This document shows positions 21,701 through 35,841 of a stretch of 64,000 bases of DNA, one piece after another. A model generated the notes under the pieces. It saw only the letters and a program-made list of their open reading frames with translations, did no database searches and was not told the DNA's origin. The DNA is from Mytilus californianus (Eukaryota > Mollusca > Bivalvia > Mytilida > Mytilidae), in the NCBI RefSeq assembly GCF_021869535.1, contig NW_026262736.1, forward strand, positions 496,001 to 560,000, written 5' to 3'. Position numbers and translations under genes: made by a program. Positions within the stretch are counted from its first letter, which is position 1. Each line of letters begins with the position of its first letter.

Positions 21701-24096
21701 AAGTACAGAGTATGAAAAGTGCCTTTGACTTCAATCTTCAAATAGGTGTAGAATGGATTTGAATAGAGATATTTTCTTAAAGTTAACTGTTCCGAAAAGA
21801 TGAAAAGGCGATCTAGAGCATGAAAACTTATTGGTATCAATGAAGTGTACGGCCGCACTTTCCGACCTCACTGAAGAAACGTTTGTGTGAGAGTGAAGCC
21901 TAATCCCGACATTAACCCCAACTCCGAAACTACAAAAGATAAAGACTTGCGGTTTTCATCATAGGCTTAATTCTCGCAAAGTACTGCCCCTAACGGGGTC
22001 GATTTATTAATTTCAAGCCAATCGAAGCATAGGATCATGTTGAGACTTTGAAAAGATCGACTTTGAAAAGTACCAAAAACCACAACCTGACCCCCCACCC
22101 CTCCAAAACTGTGATTTTTGAGAAGTTCGTGAAAAAACTTAATACGAAAATCTAATCGGTTAACCCCCTAGACTTACCCGTTCCAAGATAAAGTAAGGCC
22201 TTCAAAACAACGATTTTAACACATTTGGGGTTTGGGTTAGGGTTAGTGTTTGGGTTAGGGTCAGGGTTTGGGTTAGGGTTAGGGTCAGGGTTTGGGTCAG
22301 GGTTAGGGTCAGGGTTTGGGTTTGGGTTAGGGTCAGGGTTTGGGTTAGGGTCAGGGTCAGGGTCAGGGTTAGGGTTAGGGTCAGGGTTAGTGTTAGGGTA
22401 AGGGTCAGGGTAGTGGACTTAAAGGATGGTAGTGGACTTTGGCGAGGGTTAGTGAGGTGACCTTTTTTACTTCTGCGCATGTCTGACCTTTTTTGTGACT
22501 GCGCATGCGTGAGAAATTTCCAAAAATATTTCTAAGTACAGAGTATGAAAAGTGCCTTTGACTTCAATCTTCAAATAGGTGTAGAATGGATTTGAATAGA
22601 GATATTTTCTTAAAGTTAACTGTTCCGAAAAGATGAAAAGGCGATCTAGAGCATGAAAACTTATTGGTATCAATGAAGTGTACGGCCGCACTTTCCGACC
22701 TCACTGAAGAAACGTTTGTGTGAGAGTGAAGCCTAATCCCGACATTAACCCCAACTCCGAAACTACAAAAGATAAAGACTTGCGGTTTTCATCATAGGCT
22801 TAATTCTCGCAAAGTACTGCCCCTAACGGGGTCGATTTATTAATTTCAAGCCAATCGAAGCATAGGATCATGTTGAGACTTTGAAAAGATCGACTTTGAA
22901 AAGTACCAAAAACCACAACCTGACCCCCCACCCCTCCAAAACTGTGATTTTTGAGAAGTTCGTGAAAAAACTTAATACGAAAATCTAATCGGTTAACCCC
23001 CTAGACTTACCCGTTCCAAGATAAAGTAAGGCCTTCAAAACAACGATTTTAACACATTTGGGGTTTGGGTTAGGGTTAGTGTTTGGGTTAGGGTCAGGGT
23101 TTGGGTTAGGGTTAGGGTCAGGGTTTGGGTCAGGGTTAGGGTCAGGGTTTGGGTTTGGGTTAGGGTCAGGGTTTGGGTTAGGGTCAGGGTCAGGGTCAGG
23201 GTTAGGGTTAGGGTCAGGGTTAGTGTTAGGGTAAGGGTCAGGGTAGTGGACTTAAAGGATGGTAGTGGACTTTGGCGAGGGTTAGTGAGGTGACCTTTTT
23301 TACTTCTGCGCATGTCTGACCTTTTTTGTGACTGCGCATGCGTGAGAAATTTCCAAAAATATTTCTAAGTACAGAGTATGAAAAGTGCCTTTGACTTCAA
23401 TCTTCAAATAGGTGTAGAATGGATTTGAATAGAGATATTTTCTTAAAGTTAACTGTTCCGAAAAGATGAAAAGGCGATCTAGAGCATGAAAACTTATTGG
23501 TATCAATGAAGTGTACGGCCGCACTTTCCGACCTCACTGAAGAAACGTTTGTGTGAGAGTGAAGCCTAATCCCGACATTAACCCCAACTCCGAAACTACA
23601 AAAGATAAAGACTTGCGGTTTTCATCATAGGCTTAATTCTCGCAAAGTACTGCCCCTAACGGGGTCGATTTATTAATTTCAAGCCAATCGAAGCATAGGA
23701 TCATGTTGAGACTTTGAAAAGATCGACTTTGAAAAGTACCAAAAACCACAACCTGACCCCCCACCCCTCCAAAACTGTGATTTTTGAGAAGTTCGTGAAA
23801 AAACTTAATACGAAAATCTAATCGGTTAACCCCCTAGACTTACCCGTTCCAAGATAAAGTAAGGCCTTCAAAACAACGATTTTAACACATTTGGGGTTTG
23901 GGTTAGGGTTAGTGTTTGGGTTAGGGTCAGGGTTTGGGTTAGGGTTAGGGTCAGGGTTTGGGTCAGGGTTAGGGTCAGGGTTTGGGTTTGGGTTAGGGTC
24001 AGGGTTTGGGTTAGGGTCAGGGTCAGGGTCAGGGTTAGGGTTAGGGTCAGGGTTAGTGTTAGGGTAAGGGTCAGGGTAGTGGACTTAAAGGATGGT

Positions 24097-25000
24097 AGTG
24101 GACTTTGGCGAGGGTTAGTGAGGTGACCTTTTTTACTTCTGCGCATGTCTGACCTTTTTTGTGACTGCGCATGCGTGAGAAATTTCCAAAAATATTTCTA
24201 AGTACAGAGTATGAAAAGTGCCTTTGACTTCAATCTTCAAATAGGTGTAGAATGGATTTGAATAGAGATATTTTCTTAAAGTTAACTGTTCCGAAAAGAT
24301 GAAAAGGCGATCTAGAGCATGAAAACTTATTGGTATCAATGAAGTGTACGGCCGCACTTTCCGACCTCACTGAAGAAACGTTTGTGTGAGAGTGAAGCCT
24401 AATCCCGACATTAACCCCAACTCCGAAACTACAAAAGATAAAGACTTGCGGTTTTCATCATAGGCTTAATTCTCGCAAAGTACTGCCCCTAACGGGGTCG
24501 ATTTATTAATTTCAAGCCAATCGAAGCATAGGATCATGTTGAGACTTTGAAAAGATCGACTTTGAAAAGTACCAAAAACCACAACCTGACCCCCCACCCC
24601 TCCAAAACTGTGATTTTTGAGAAGTTCGTGAAAAAACTTAATACGAAAATCTAATCGGTTAACCCCCTAGACTTACCCGTTCCAAGATAAAGTAAGGCCT
24701 TCAAAACAACGATTTTAACACATTTGGGGTTTGGGTTAGGGTTAGTGTTAGGGTTAGGGTTAGGGTTAGGGTTAGGTATCATATAGAGGGGGGCACCTGG
24801 GGTTAGGGTTAGGGTTAGGGTTAGGGTTAGGGTTAGGGTTAGGGTTAGGGTTAGGGTTAGGGTTAGGGTTAGGGTTAGGGTTAGGGTTAGGGTTAGGGTT
24901 AGGTTAGGGTTAGGGTTAGGGTTAGGGTTAGGGTTAGGGTTAGGGTTAGGGTTAGGGTTAGGGTTAGGGTTAGGGTTAGGGTTAGGGTTAGGGTTAGGGT
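24097..25000 (+). repeat. 904-bp unit whose hexamer block is replaced by pure TTAGGG
   Basis: The core is normal and the block starts as usual (TTTGGG, TTAGGG, TTAGTG), then switches to perfect TTAGGG. A 26-bp non-telomeric insert with TATCATATAGAGGGGGGCAC lies at 24777-24802, followed by about 33 TTAGGG hexamers to 25000. The next unit starts TTAGGG-TAGTGGACTTTGG, the same junction as the head of the whole array at 9923/9924, instead of the usual GGATGGTAGTGG junction. It looks like a former array end that received telomeric repeat and was later extended by further units. Confidence 0.95.
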
Positions 25001-28000
25001 AGTGGACTTTGGCGAGGGTTAGTGAGGTGACCTTTTTTACTTCTGCGCATGTCTGACCTTTTTTGTGACTGCGCATGCGTGAGAAATTTCCAAAAATATT
25101 TCTAAGTACAGAGTATGAAAAGTGCCTTTGACTTCAATCTTCAAATAGGTGTAGAATGGATTTGAATAGAGATATTTTCTTAAAGTTAACTGTTCCGAAA
25201 AGATGAAAAGGCGATCTAGAGCATGAAAACTTATTGGTATCAATGAAGTGTACGGCCGCACTTTCCGACCTCACTGAAGAAACGTTTGTGTGAGAGTGAA
25301 GCCTAATCCCGACATTAACCCCAACTCCGAAACTACAAAAGATAAAGACTTGCGGTTTTCATCATAGGCTTAATTCTCGCAAAGTACTGCCCCTAACGGG
25401 GTCGATTTATTAATTTCAAGCCAATCGAAGCATAGGATCATGTTGAGACTTTGAAAAGATCGACTTTGAAAAGTACCAAAAACCACAACCTGACCCCCCA
25501 CCCCTCCAAAACTGTGATTTTTGAGAAGTTCGTGAAAAAACTTAATACGAAAATCTTATCGGTTAACCCCCTAGACTTACCCGTTCCAAGATAAAGTAAG
25601 GCCTTCAAAACAACGATTTTAACACATTTGGGGTTTGGGTTAGGGTTAGTGTTTGGGTTAGGGTCAGGGTTTGGGTTAGGGTTAGGGTCAGGGTTTGGGT
25701 CAGGGTTAGGGTCAGGGTTTGGGTTTGGGTTAGGGTCAGGGTTTGGGTTAGGGTCAGGGTCAGGGTCAGGGTTAGGGTTAGGGTCAGGGTTAGTGTTAGG
25801 GTAAGGGTCAGGGTAGTGGACTTAAAGGATGGTAGTGGACTTTGGCGAGGGTTAGTGAGGTGACCTTTTTTACTTCTGCGCATGTCTGACCTTTTTTGTG
25901 ACTGCGCATGCGTGAGAAATTTCCAAAAATATTTCTAAGTACAGAGTATGAAAAGTGCCTTTGACTTCAATCTTCAAATAGGTGTAGAATGGATTTGAAT
26001 AGAGATATTTTCTTAAAGTTAACTGTTCCGAAAAGATGAAAAGGCGATCTAGAGCATGAAAACTTATTGGTATCAATGAAGTGTACGGCCGCACTTTCCG
26101 ACCTCACTGAAGAAACGTTTGTGTGAGAGTGAAGCCTAATCCCGACATTAACCCCAACTCCGAAACTACAAAAGATAAAGACTTGCGGTTTTCATCATAG
26201 GCTTAATTCTCGCAAAGTACTGCCCCTAACGGGGTCGATTTATTAATTTCAAGCCAATCGAAGCATAGGATCATGTTGAGACTTTGAAAAGATCGACTTT
26301 GAAAAGTACCAAAAACCACAACCTGACCCCCCACCCCTCCAAAACTGTGATTTTTGAGAAGTTCGTGAAAAAACTTAATACGAAAATCTAATCGGTTAAC
26401 CCCCTAGACTTACCCGTTCCAAGATAAAGTGAGGCCTTCAAAACAACGATTTTAACACATTTGGGGTTTGGGTTAGGGTTAGTGTTTGGGTTAGGGTCAG
26501 GGTTTGGGTTAGGGTTAGGGTCAGGGTTTGGGTCAGGGTTAGGGTCAGGGTTTGGGTTTGGGTTAGGGTCAGGGTTTGGGTTAGGGTCAGGGTCAGGGTC
26601 AGGGTTAGGGTTAGGGTCAGGGTTAGTGTTAGGGTAAGGGTCAGGGTAGTGGACTTAAAGGATGGTAGTGGACTTTGGCGAGGGTTAGTGAGGTGACCTT
26701 TTTTACTTCTGCGCATGTCTGACCTTTTTTGTGACTGCGCATGCGTGAGAAATTTCCAAAAATATTTCTAAGTACAGAGTATGAAAAGTGCCTTTGACTT
26801 CAATCTTCAAATAGGTGTAGAATGGATTTGAATAGAGATATTTTCTTAAAGTTAACTGTTCCGAAAAGATGAAAAGGCGATCTAGAGCATGAAAACTTAT
26901 TGGTATCAATGAAGTGTACGGCCGCACTTTCCGACCTCACTGAAGAAACGTTTGTGTGAGAGTGAAGCCTAATCCCGACATTAACCCCAACTCCGAAACT
27001 ACAAAAGATAAAGACTTGCGGTTTTCATCATAGGCTTAATTCTCGCAAAGTACTGCCCCTAACGGGGTCGATTTATTAATTTCAAGCCAATCGAAGCATA
27101 GGATCATGTTGAGACTTTGAAAAGATCGACTTTGAAAAGTACCAAAAACCACAACCTGACCCCCCACCCCTCCAAAACTGTGATTTTTGAGAAGTTCGTG
27201 AAAAAACTTAATACGAAAATCTAATCGGTTAACCCCCTAGACTTACCCGTTCCAAGATAAAGTAAGGCCTTCAAAACAACGATTTTAACACATTTGGGGT
27301 TTGGGTTAGGGTTAGTGTTTGGGTTAGGGTCAGGGTTTGGGTTAGGGTTAGGGTCAGGGTTTGGGTCAGGGTTAGGGTCAGGGTTTGGGTTTGGGTTAGG
27401 GTCAGGGTTTGGGTTAGGGTCAGGGTCAGGGTCAGGGTTAGGGTTAGGGTCAGGGTTAGTGTTAGGGTAAGGGTCAGGGTAGTGGACTTAAAGGATGGTA
27501 GTGGACTTTGGCGAGGGTTAGTGAGGTGACCTTTTTTACTTCTGCGCATGTCTGACCTTTTTTGTGACTGCGCATGCGTGAGAAATTTCCAAAAATATTT
27601 CTAAGTACAGAGTATGAAAAGTGCCTTTGACTTCAATCTTCAAATAGGTGTAGAATGGATTTGAATAGAGATATTTTCTTAAAGTTAACTGTTCCGAAAA
27701 GATGAAAAGGCGATCTAGAGCATGAAAACTTATTGGTATCAATGAAGTGTACGGCCGCACTTTCCGACCTCACTGAAGAAACGTTTGTGTGAGAGTGAAG
27801 CCTAATCCCGACATTAACCCCAACTCCGAAACTACAAAAGATAAAGACTTGCGGTTTTCATCATAGGCTTAATTCTCGCAAAGTACTGCCCCTAACGGGG
27901 TCGATTTATTAATTTCAAGCCAATCGAAGCATAGGATCATGTTGAGACTTTGAAAAGATCGACTTTGAAAAGTACCAAAAACCACAACCTGACCCCCCAC

Positions 28001-31000
28001 CCCTCCAAAACTGTGATTTTTGAGAAGTTCGTGAAAAAACTTAATACGAAAATCTAATCGGTTAACCCCCTAGACTTACCCGTTCCAAGATAAAGTAAGG
28101 CCTTCAAAACAACGATTTTAACACATTTGGGGTTTGGGTTAGGGTTAGTGTTTGGGTTAGGGTCAGGGTTTGGGTTAGGGTTAGGGTCAGGGTTTGGGTC
28201 AGGGTTAGGGTCAGGGTTTGGGTTTGGGTTAGGGTCAGGGTTTGGGTTAGGGTCAGGGTCAGGGTCAGGGTTAGGGTTAGGGTCAGGGTTAGTGTTAGGG
28301 TAAGGGTCAGGGTAGTGGACTTAAAGGATGGTAGTGGACTTTGGCGAGGGTTAGTGAGGTGACCTTTTTTACTTCTGCGCATGTCTGACCTTTTTTGTGA
28401 CTGCGCATGCGTGAGAAATTTCCAAAAATATTTCTAAGTACAGAGTATGAAAAGTGCCTTTGACTTCAATCTTCAAATAGGTGTAGAATGGATTTGAATA
28501 GAGATATTTTCTTAAAGTTAACTGTTCCGAAAAGATGAAAAGGCGATCTAGAGCATGAAAACTTATTGGTATCAATGAAGTGTACGGCCGCACTTTCCGA
28601 CCTCACTGAAGAAACGTTTGTGTGAGAGTGAAGCCTAATCCCGACATTAACCCCAACTCCGAAACTACAAAAGATAAAGACTTGCGGTTTTCATCATAGG
28701 CTTAATTCTCGCAAAGTACTGCCCCTAACGGGGTCGATTTATTAATTTCAAGCCAATCGAAGCATAGGATCATGTTGAGACTTTGAAAAGATCGACTTTG
28801 AAAAGTACCAAAAACCACAACCTGACCCCCCACCCCTCCAAAACTGTGATTTTTGAGAAGTTCGTGAAAAAACTTAATACGAAAATCTAATCGGTTAACC
28901 CCCTAGACTTACCCGTTCCAAGATAAAGTAAGGCCTTCAAAACAACGATTTTAACACATTTGGGGTTTGGGTTAGGGTTAGTGTTTGGGTTAGGGTCAGG
29001 GTTTGGGTTAGGGTTAGGGTCAGGGTTTGGGTCAGGGTTAGGGTCAGGGTTTGGGTTTGGGTTAGGGTCAGGGTTTGGGTTAGGGTCAGGGTCAGGGTCA
29101 GGGTTAGGGTTAGGGTCAGGGTTAGTGTTAGGGTAAGGGTCAGGGTAGTGGACTTAAAGGATGGTAGTGGACTTTGGCGAGGGTTAGTGAGGTGACCTTT
29201 TTTACTTCTGCGCATGTCTGACCTTTTTTGTGACTGCGCATGCGTGAGAAATTTCCAAAAATATTTCTAAGTACAGAGTATGAAAAGTGCCTTTGACTTC
29301 AATCTTCAAATAGGTGTAGAATGGATTTGAATAGAGATATTTTCTTAAAGTTAACTGTTCCGAAAAGATGAAAAGGCGATCTAGAGCATGAAAACTTATT
29401 GGTATCAATGAAGTGTACGGCCGCACTTTCCGACCTCACTGAAGAAACGTTTGTGTGAGAGTGAAGCCTAATCCCGACATTAACCCCAACTCCGAAACTA
29501 CAAAAGATAAAGACTTGCGGTTTTCATCATAGGCTTAATTCTCGCAAAGTACTGCCCCTAACGGGGTCGATTTATTAATTTCAAGCCAATCGAAGCATAG
29601 GATCATGTTGAGACTTTGAAAAGATCGACTTTGAAAAGTACCAAAAACCACAACCTGACCCCCCACCCCTCCAAAACTGTGATTTTTGAGAAGTTCGTGA
29701 AAAAACTTAATACGAAAATCTAATCGGTTAACCCCCTAGACTTACCCGTTCCAAGATAAAGTAAGGCCTTCAAAACAACGATTTTAACACATTTGGGGTT
29801 TGGGTTAGGGTTAGTGTTTGGGTTAGGGTCAGGGTTTGGGTTAGGGTTAGGGTCAGGGTTTGGGTCAGGGTTAGGGTCAGGGTTTGGGTTTGGGTTAGGG
29901 TCAGGGTTTGGGTTAGGGTCAGGGTCAGGGTCAGGGTTAGGGTTAGGGTCAGGGTTAGTGTTAGGGTAAGGGTCAGGGTAGTGGACTTAAAGGATGGTAG
30001 TGGACTTTGGCGAGGGTTAGTGAGGTGACCTTTTTTACTTCTGCGCATGTCTGACCTTTTTTGTGACTGCGCATGCGTGAGAAATTTCCAAAAATATTTC
30101 TAAGTACAGAGTATGAAAAGTGCCTTTGACTTCAATCTTCAAATAGGTGTAGAATGGATTTGAATAGAGATATTTTCTTAAAGTTAACTGTTCCGAAAAG
30201 ATGAAAAGGCGATCTAGAGCATGAAAACTTATTGGTATCAATGAAGTGTACGGCCGCACTTTCCGACCTCACTGAAGAAACGTTTGTGTGAGAGTGAAGC
30301 CTAATCCCGACATTAACCCCAACTCCGAAACTACAAAAGATAAAGACTTGCGGTTTTCATCATAGGCTTAATTCTCGCAAAGTACTGCCCCTAACGGGGT
30401 CGATTTATTAATTTCAAGCCAATCGAAGCATAGGATCATGTTGAGACTTTGAAAAGATCGACTTTGAAAAGTACCAAAAACCACAACCTGACCCCCCACC
30501 CCTCCAAAACTGTGATTTTTGAGAAGTTCGTGAAAAAACTTAATACGAAAATCTAATCGGTTAACCCCCTAGACTTACCCGTTCCAAGATAAAGTAAGGC
30601 CTTCAAAACAACGATTTTAACACATTTGGGGTTTGGGTTAGGGTTAGTGTTTGGGTAAGGGTCAGGGTTTGGGTTAGGGTTAGGGTCAGGGTTTGGGTCA
30701 GGGTTAGGGTCAGGGTTTGGGTTTGGGTTAGGGTCAGGGTTTGGGTTAGGGTCAGGGTCAGGGTCAGGGTTAGGGTTAGGGTCAGGGTTAGTGTTAGGGT
30801 AAGGGTCAGGGTAGTGGACTTAAAGGATGGTAGTGGACTTTGGCGAGGGTTAGTGAGGTGACCTTTTTTACTTCTGCGCATGTCTGACCTTTTTTGTGAC
30901 TGCGCATGCGTGAGAAATTTCCAAAAATATTTCTAAGTACAGAGTATGAAAAGTGCCTTTGACTTCAATCTTCAAATAGGTGTAGAATGGATTTGAATAG

Positions 31001-32497
31001 AGATATTTTCTTAAAGTTAACTGTTCCGAAAAGATGAAAAGGCGATCTAGAGCATGAAAACTTATTGGTATCAATGAAGTGTACGGCCGCACTTTCCGAC
31101 CTCACTGAAGAAACGTTTGTGTGAGAGTGAAGCCTAATCCCGACATTAACCCCAACTCCGAAACTACAAAAGATAAAGACTTGCGGTTTTCATCATAGGC
31201 TTAATTCTCGCAAAGTACTGCCCCTAACGGGGTCGATTTATTAATTTCAAGCCAATCGAAGCATAGGATCATGTTGAGACTTTGAAAAGATCGACTTTGA
31301 AAAGTACCAAAAACCACAACCTGACCCCCCACCCCTCCAAAACTGTGATTTTTGAGAAGTTCGTGAAAAAACTTAATACGAAAATCTAATCGGTTAACCC
31401 CCTAGACTTACCCGTTCCAAGATAAAGTAAGGCCTTCAAAACAACGATTTTAACACATTTGGGGTTTGGGTTAGGGTTAGTGTTTGGGTTAGGGTCAGGG
31501 TTTGGGTTAGGGTTAGGGTCAGGGTTTGGGTCAGGGTTAGGGTCAGGGTTTGGGTTTGGGTTAGGGTCAGGGTTTGGGTTAGGGTCAGGGTCAGGGTCAG
31601 GGTTAGGGTTAGGGTCAGGGTTAGTGTTAGGGTAAGGGTCAGGGTAGTGGACTTAAAGGATGGTAGTGGACTTTGGCGAGGGTTAGTGAGGTGACCTTTT
31701 TTACTTCTGCGCATGTCTGACCTTTTTTGTGACTGCGCATGCGTGAGAAATTTCCAAAAATATTTCTAAGTACAGAGTATGAAAAGTGCCTTTGACTTCA
31801 ATCTTCAAATAGGTGTAGAATGGATTTGAATAGAGATATTTTCTTAAAGTTAACTGTTCCGAAAAGATGAAAAGGCGATCTAGAGCATGAAAACTTATTG
31901 GTATCAATGAAGTGTACGGCCGCACTTTCCGACCTCACTGAAGAAACGTTTGTGTGAGAGTGAAGCCTAATCCCGACATTAACCCCAACTCCGAAACTAC
32001 AAAAGATAAAGACTTGCGGTTTTCATCATAGGCTTAATTCTCGCAAAGTACTGCCCCTAACGGGGTCGATTTATTAATTTCAAGCCAATCGAAGCATAGG
32101 ATCATGTTGAGACTTTGAAAAGATCGACTTTGAAAAGTACCAAAAACCACAACCTGACCCCCCACCCCTCCAAAACTGTGATTTTTGAGAAGTTCGTGAA
32201 AAAACTTAATACGAAAATCTAATCGGTTAACCCCCTAGACTTACCCGTTCCAAGATAAAGTAAGGCCTTCAAAACAACGATTTTAACACATTTGGGGTTT
32301 GGGTTAGGGTTAGTGTTTGGGTTAGGGTCAGGGTTTGGGTTAGGGTTAGGGTCAGGGTTTGGGTCAGGGTTAGGGTCAGGGTTTGGGTTTGGGTTAGGGT
32401 CAGGGTTTGGGTTAGGGTCAGGGTCAGGGTCAGGGTTAGGGTTAGGGTCAGGGTTAGTGTTAGGGTAAGGGTCAGGGTAGTGGACTTAAAGGATGGT

Positions 32498-33336
32498 AGT
32501 GGACTTTGGCGAGGGTTAGTGAGGTGACCTTTTTTACTTCTGCGCATGTCTGACCTTTTTTGTGACTGCGCATGCGTGAGAAATTTCCAAAAATATTTCT
32601 AAGTACAGAGTATGAAAAGTGCCTTTGACTTCAATCTTCAAATAGGTGTAGAATGGATTTGAATAGAGATATTTTCTTAAAGTTAACTGTTCCGAAAAGA
32701 TGAAAAGGCGATCTAGAGCATGAAAACTTATTGGTATCAATGAAGTGTACGGCCGCACTTTCCGACCTCACTGAAGAAACGTTTGTGTGAGAGTGAAGCC
32801 TAATCCCGACATTAACCCCAACTCCGAAACTACAAAAGATAAAGACTTGCGGTTTTCATCATAGGCTTAATTCTCGCAAAGTACTGCCCCTAACGGGGTC
32901 GATTTATTAATTTCAAGCCAATCGAAGCATAGGATCATGTTGAGACTTTGAAAAGATCGACTTTGAAAAGTACCAAAAACCACAACCTGACCCCCCACCC
33001 CTCCAAAACTGTGATTTTTGAGAAGTTCGTGAAAAAACTTAATACGAAAATCTAATCGGTTAACCCCCTAGACTTACCCGTTCCAAGATAAAGTAAGGCC
33101 TTCAAAACAACGATTTTAACACATTTGGGGTTTGGGTTAGGGTTAGTGTTTGGGTTAGGGTCAGGGTTTGGGTTAGGGTTAGGGTCAGGGTTTGGGTCAG
33201 GGTTAGGGTCAGGGTTTGGGTTTGGGTTAGGGTCAGGGTTTGGGTTAGGGTCAGGGTCAGGGTCAGGGTCAGGGTTAGGGTTAGGGTCAGGGTTAGTGTT
33301 AGGGTAAGGGTCAGGGTAGTGGACTTAAAGGATGGT
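32498..33336 (+). repeat. 839-bp length variant unit, third
   Basis: Carries the extra TCAGGG. It begins a second cluster of 839/833 alternation (starts at 32498, 34170 and 35842). Confidence 0.95.
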
Positions 33337-34169
33337 AGTGGACTTTGGCGAGGGTTAGTGAGGTGACCTTTTTTACTTCTGCGCATGTCTGACCTTTTTT
33401 GTGACTGCGCATGCGTGAGAAATTTCCAAAAATATTTCTAAGTACAGAGTATGAAAAGTGCCTTTGACTTCAATCTTCAAATAGGTGTAGAATGGATTTG
33501 AATAGAGATATTTTCTTAAAGTTAACTGTTCCGAAAAGATGAAAAGGCGATCTAGAGCATGAAAACTTATTGGTATCAATGAAGTGTACGGCCGCACTTT
33601 CCGACCTCACTGAAGAAACGTTTGTGTGAGAGTGAAGCCTAATCCCGACATTAACCCCAACTCCGAAACTACAAAAGATAAAGACTTGCGGTTTTCATCA
33701 TAGGCTTAATTCTCGCAAAGTACTGCCCCTAACGGGGTCGATTTATTAATTTCAAGCCAATCGAAGCATAGGATCATGTTGAGACTTTGAAAAGATCGAC
33801 TTTGAAAAGTACCAAAAACCACAACCTGACCCCCCACCCCTCCAAAACTGTGATTTTTGAGAAGTTCGTGAAAAAACTTAATACGAAAATCTAATCGGTT
33901 AACCCCCTAGACTTACCCGTTCCAAGATAAAGTAAGGCCTTCAAAACAACGATTTTAACACATTTGGGGTTTGGGTTAGGGTTAGTGTTTGGGTTAGGGT
34001 CAGGGTTTGGGTTAGGGTTAGGGTCAGGGTTTGGGTCAGGGTTAGGGTCAGGGTTTGGGTTTGGGTTAGGGTCAGGGTTTGGGTTAGGGTCAGGGTCAGG
34101 GTCAGGGTTAGGGTTAGGGTCAGGGTTAGTGTTAGGGTAAGGGTCAGGGTAGTGGACTTAAAGGATGGT

Positions 34170-35008
34170 AGTGGACTTTGGCGAGGGTTAGTGAGGTGAC
34201 CTTTTTTACTTCTGCGCATGTCTGACCTTTTTTGTGACTGCGCATGCGTGAGAAATTTCCAAAAATATTTCTAAGTACAGAGTATGAAAAGTGCCTTTGA
34301 CTTCAATCTTCAAATAGGTGTAGAATGGATTTGAATAGAGATATTTTCTTAAAGTTAACTGTTCCGAAAAGATGAAAAGGCGATCTAGAGCATGAAAACT
34401 TATTGGTATCAATGAAGTGTACGGCCGCACTTTCCGACCTCACTGAAGAAACGTTTGTGTGAGAGTGAAGCCTAATCCCGACATTAACCCCAACTCCGAA
34501 ACTACAAAAGATAAAGACTTGCGGTTTTCATCATAGGCTTAATTCTCGCAAAGTACTGCCCCTAACGGGGTCGATTTATTAATTTCAAGCCAATCGAAGC
34601 ATAGGATCATGTTGAGACTTTGAAAAGATCGACTTTGAAAAGTACCAAAAACCACAACCTGACCCCCCACCCCTCCAAAACTGTGATTTTTGAGAAGTTC
34701 GTGAAAAAACTTAATACGAAAATCTAATCGGTTAACCCCCTAGACTTACCCGTTCCAAGATAAAGTAAGGCCTTCAAAACAACGATTTTAACACATTTGG
34801 GGTTTGGGTTAGGGTTAGTGTTTGGGTTAGGGTCAGGGTTTGGGTTAGGGTTAGGGTCAGGGTTTGGGTCAGGGTTAGGGTCAGGGTTTGGGTTTGGGTT
34901 AGGGTCAGGGTTTGGGTTAGGGTCAGGGTCAGGGTCAGGGTCAGGGTTAGGGTTAGGGTCAGGGTTAGTGTTAGGGTAAGGGTCAGGGTAGTGGACTTAA
35001 AGGATGGT
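34170..35008 (+). repeat. 839-bp length variant unit, fourth
   Basis: Extra TCAGGG, 1672 bp after the third variant unit, with one 833-bp unit between. Confidence 0.95.
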
Positions 35009-35841
35009 AGTGGACTTTGGCGAGGGTTAGTGAGGTGACCTTTTTTACTTCTGCGCATGTCTGACCTTTTTTGTGACTGCGCATGCGTGAGAAATTTCCA
35101 AAAATATTTCTAAGTACAGAGTATGAAAAGTGCCTTTGACTTCAATCTTCAAATAGGTGTAGAATGGATTTGAATAGAGATATTTTCTTAAAGTTAACTG
35201 TTCCGAAAAGATGAAAAGGCGATCTAGAGCATGAAAACTTATTGGTATCAATGAAGTGTACGGCCGCACTTTCCGACCTCACTGAAGAAACGTTTGTGTG
35301 AGAGTGAAGCCTAATCCCGACATTAACCCCAACTCCGAAACTACAAAAGATAAAGACTTGCGGTTTTCATCATAGGCTTAATTCTCGCAAAGTACTGCCC
35401 CTAACGGGGTCGATTTATTAATTTCAAGCCAATCGAAGCATAGGATCATGTTGAGACTTTGAAAAGATCGACTTTGAAAAGTACCAAAAACCACAACCTG
35501 ACCCCCCACCCCTCCAAAACTGTGATTTTTGAGAAGTTCGTGAAAAAACTTAATACGAAAATCTAATCGGTTAACCCCCTAGACTTACCCGTTCCAAGAT
35601 AAAGTAAGGCCTTCAAAACAACGATTTTAACACATTTGGGGTTTGGGTTAGGGTTAGTGTTTGGGTTAGGGTCAGGGTTTGGGTTAGGGTTAGGGTCAGG
35701 GTTTGGGTCAGGGTTAGGGTCAGGGTTTGGGTTTGGGTTAGGGTCAGGGTTTGGGTTAGGGTCAGGGTCAGGGTCAGGGTTAGGGTTAGGGTCAGGGTTA
35801 GTGTTAGGGTAAGGGTCAGGGTAGTGGACTTAAAGGATGGT

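Noticed and set aside
24651-25076. 141-codon frame on the minus strand
   Set aside because: It runs through pure telomeric repeat (Asn-Pro and Leu-Thr dipeptides) and changes phase at a one-base slip. It is not a protein.
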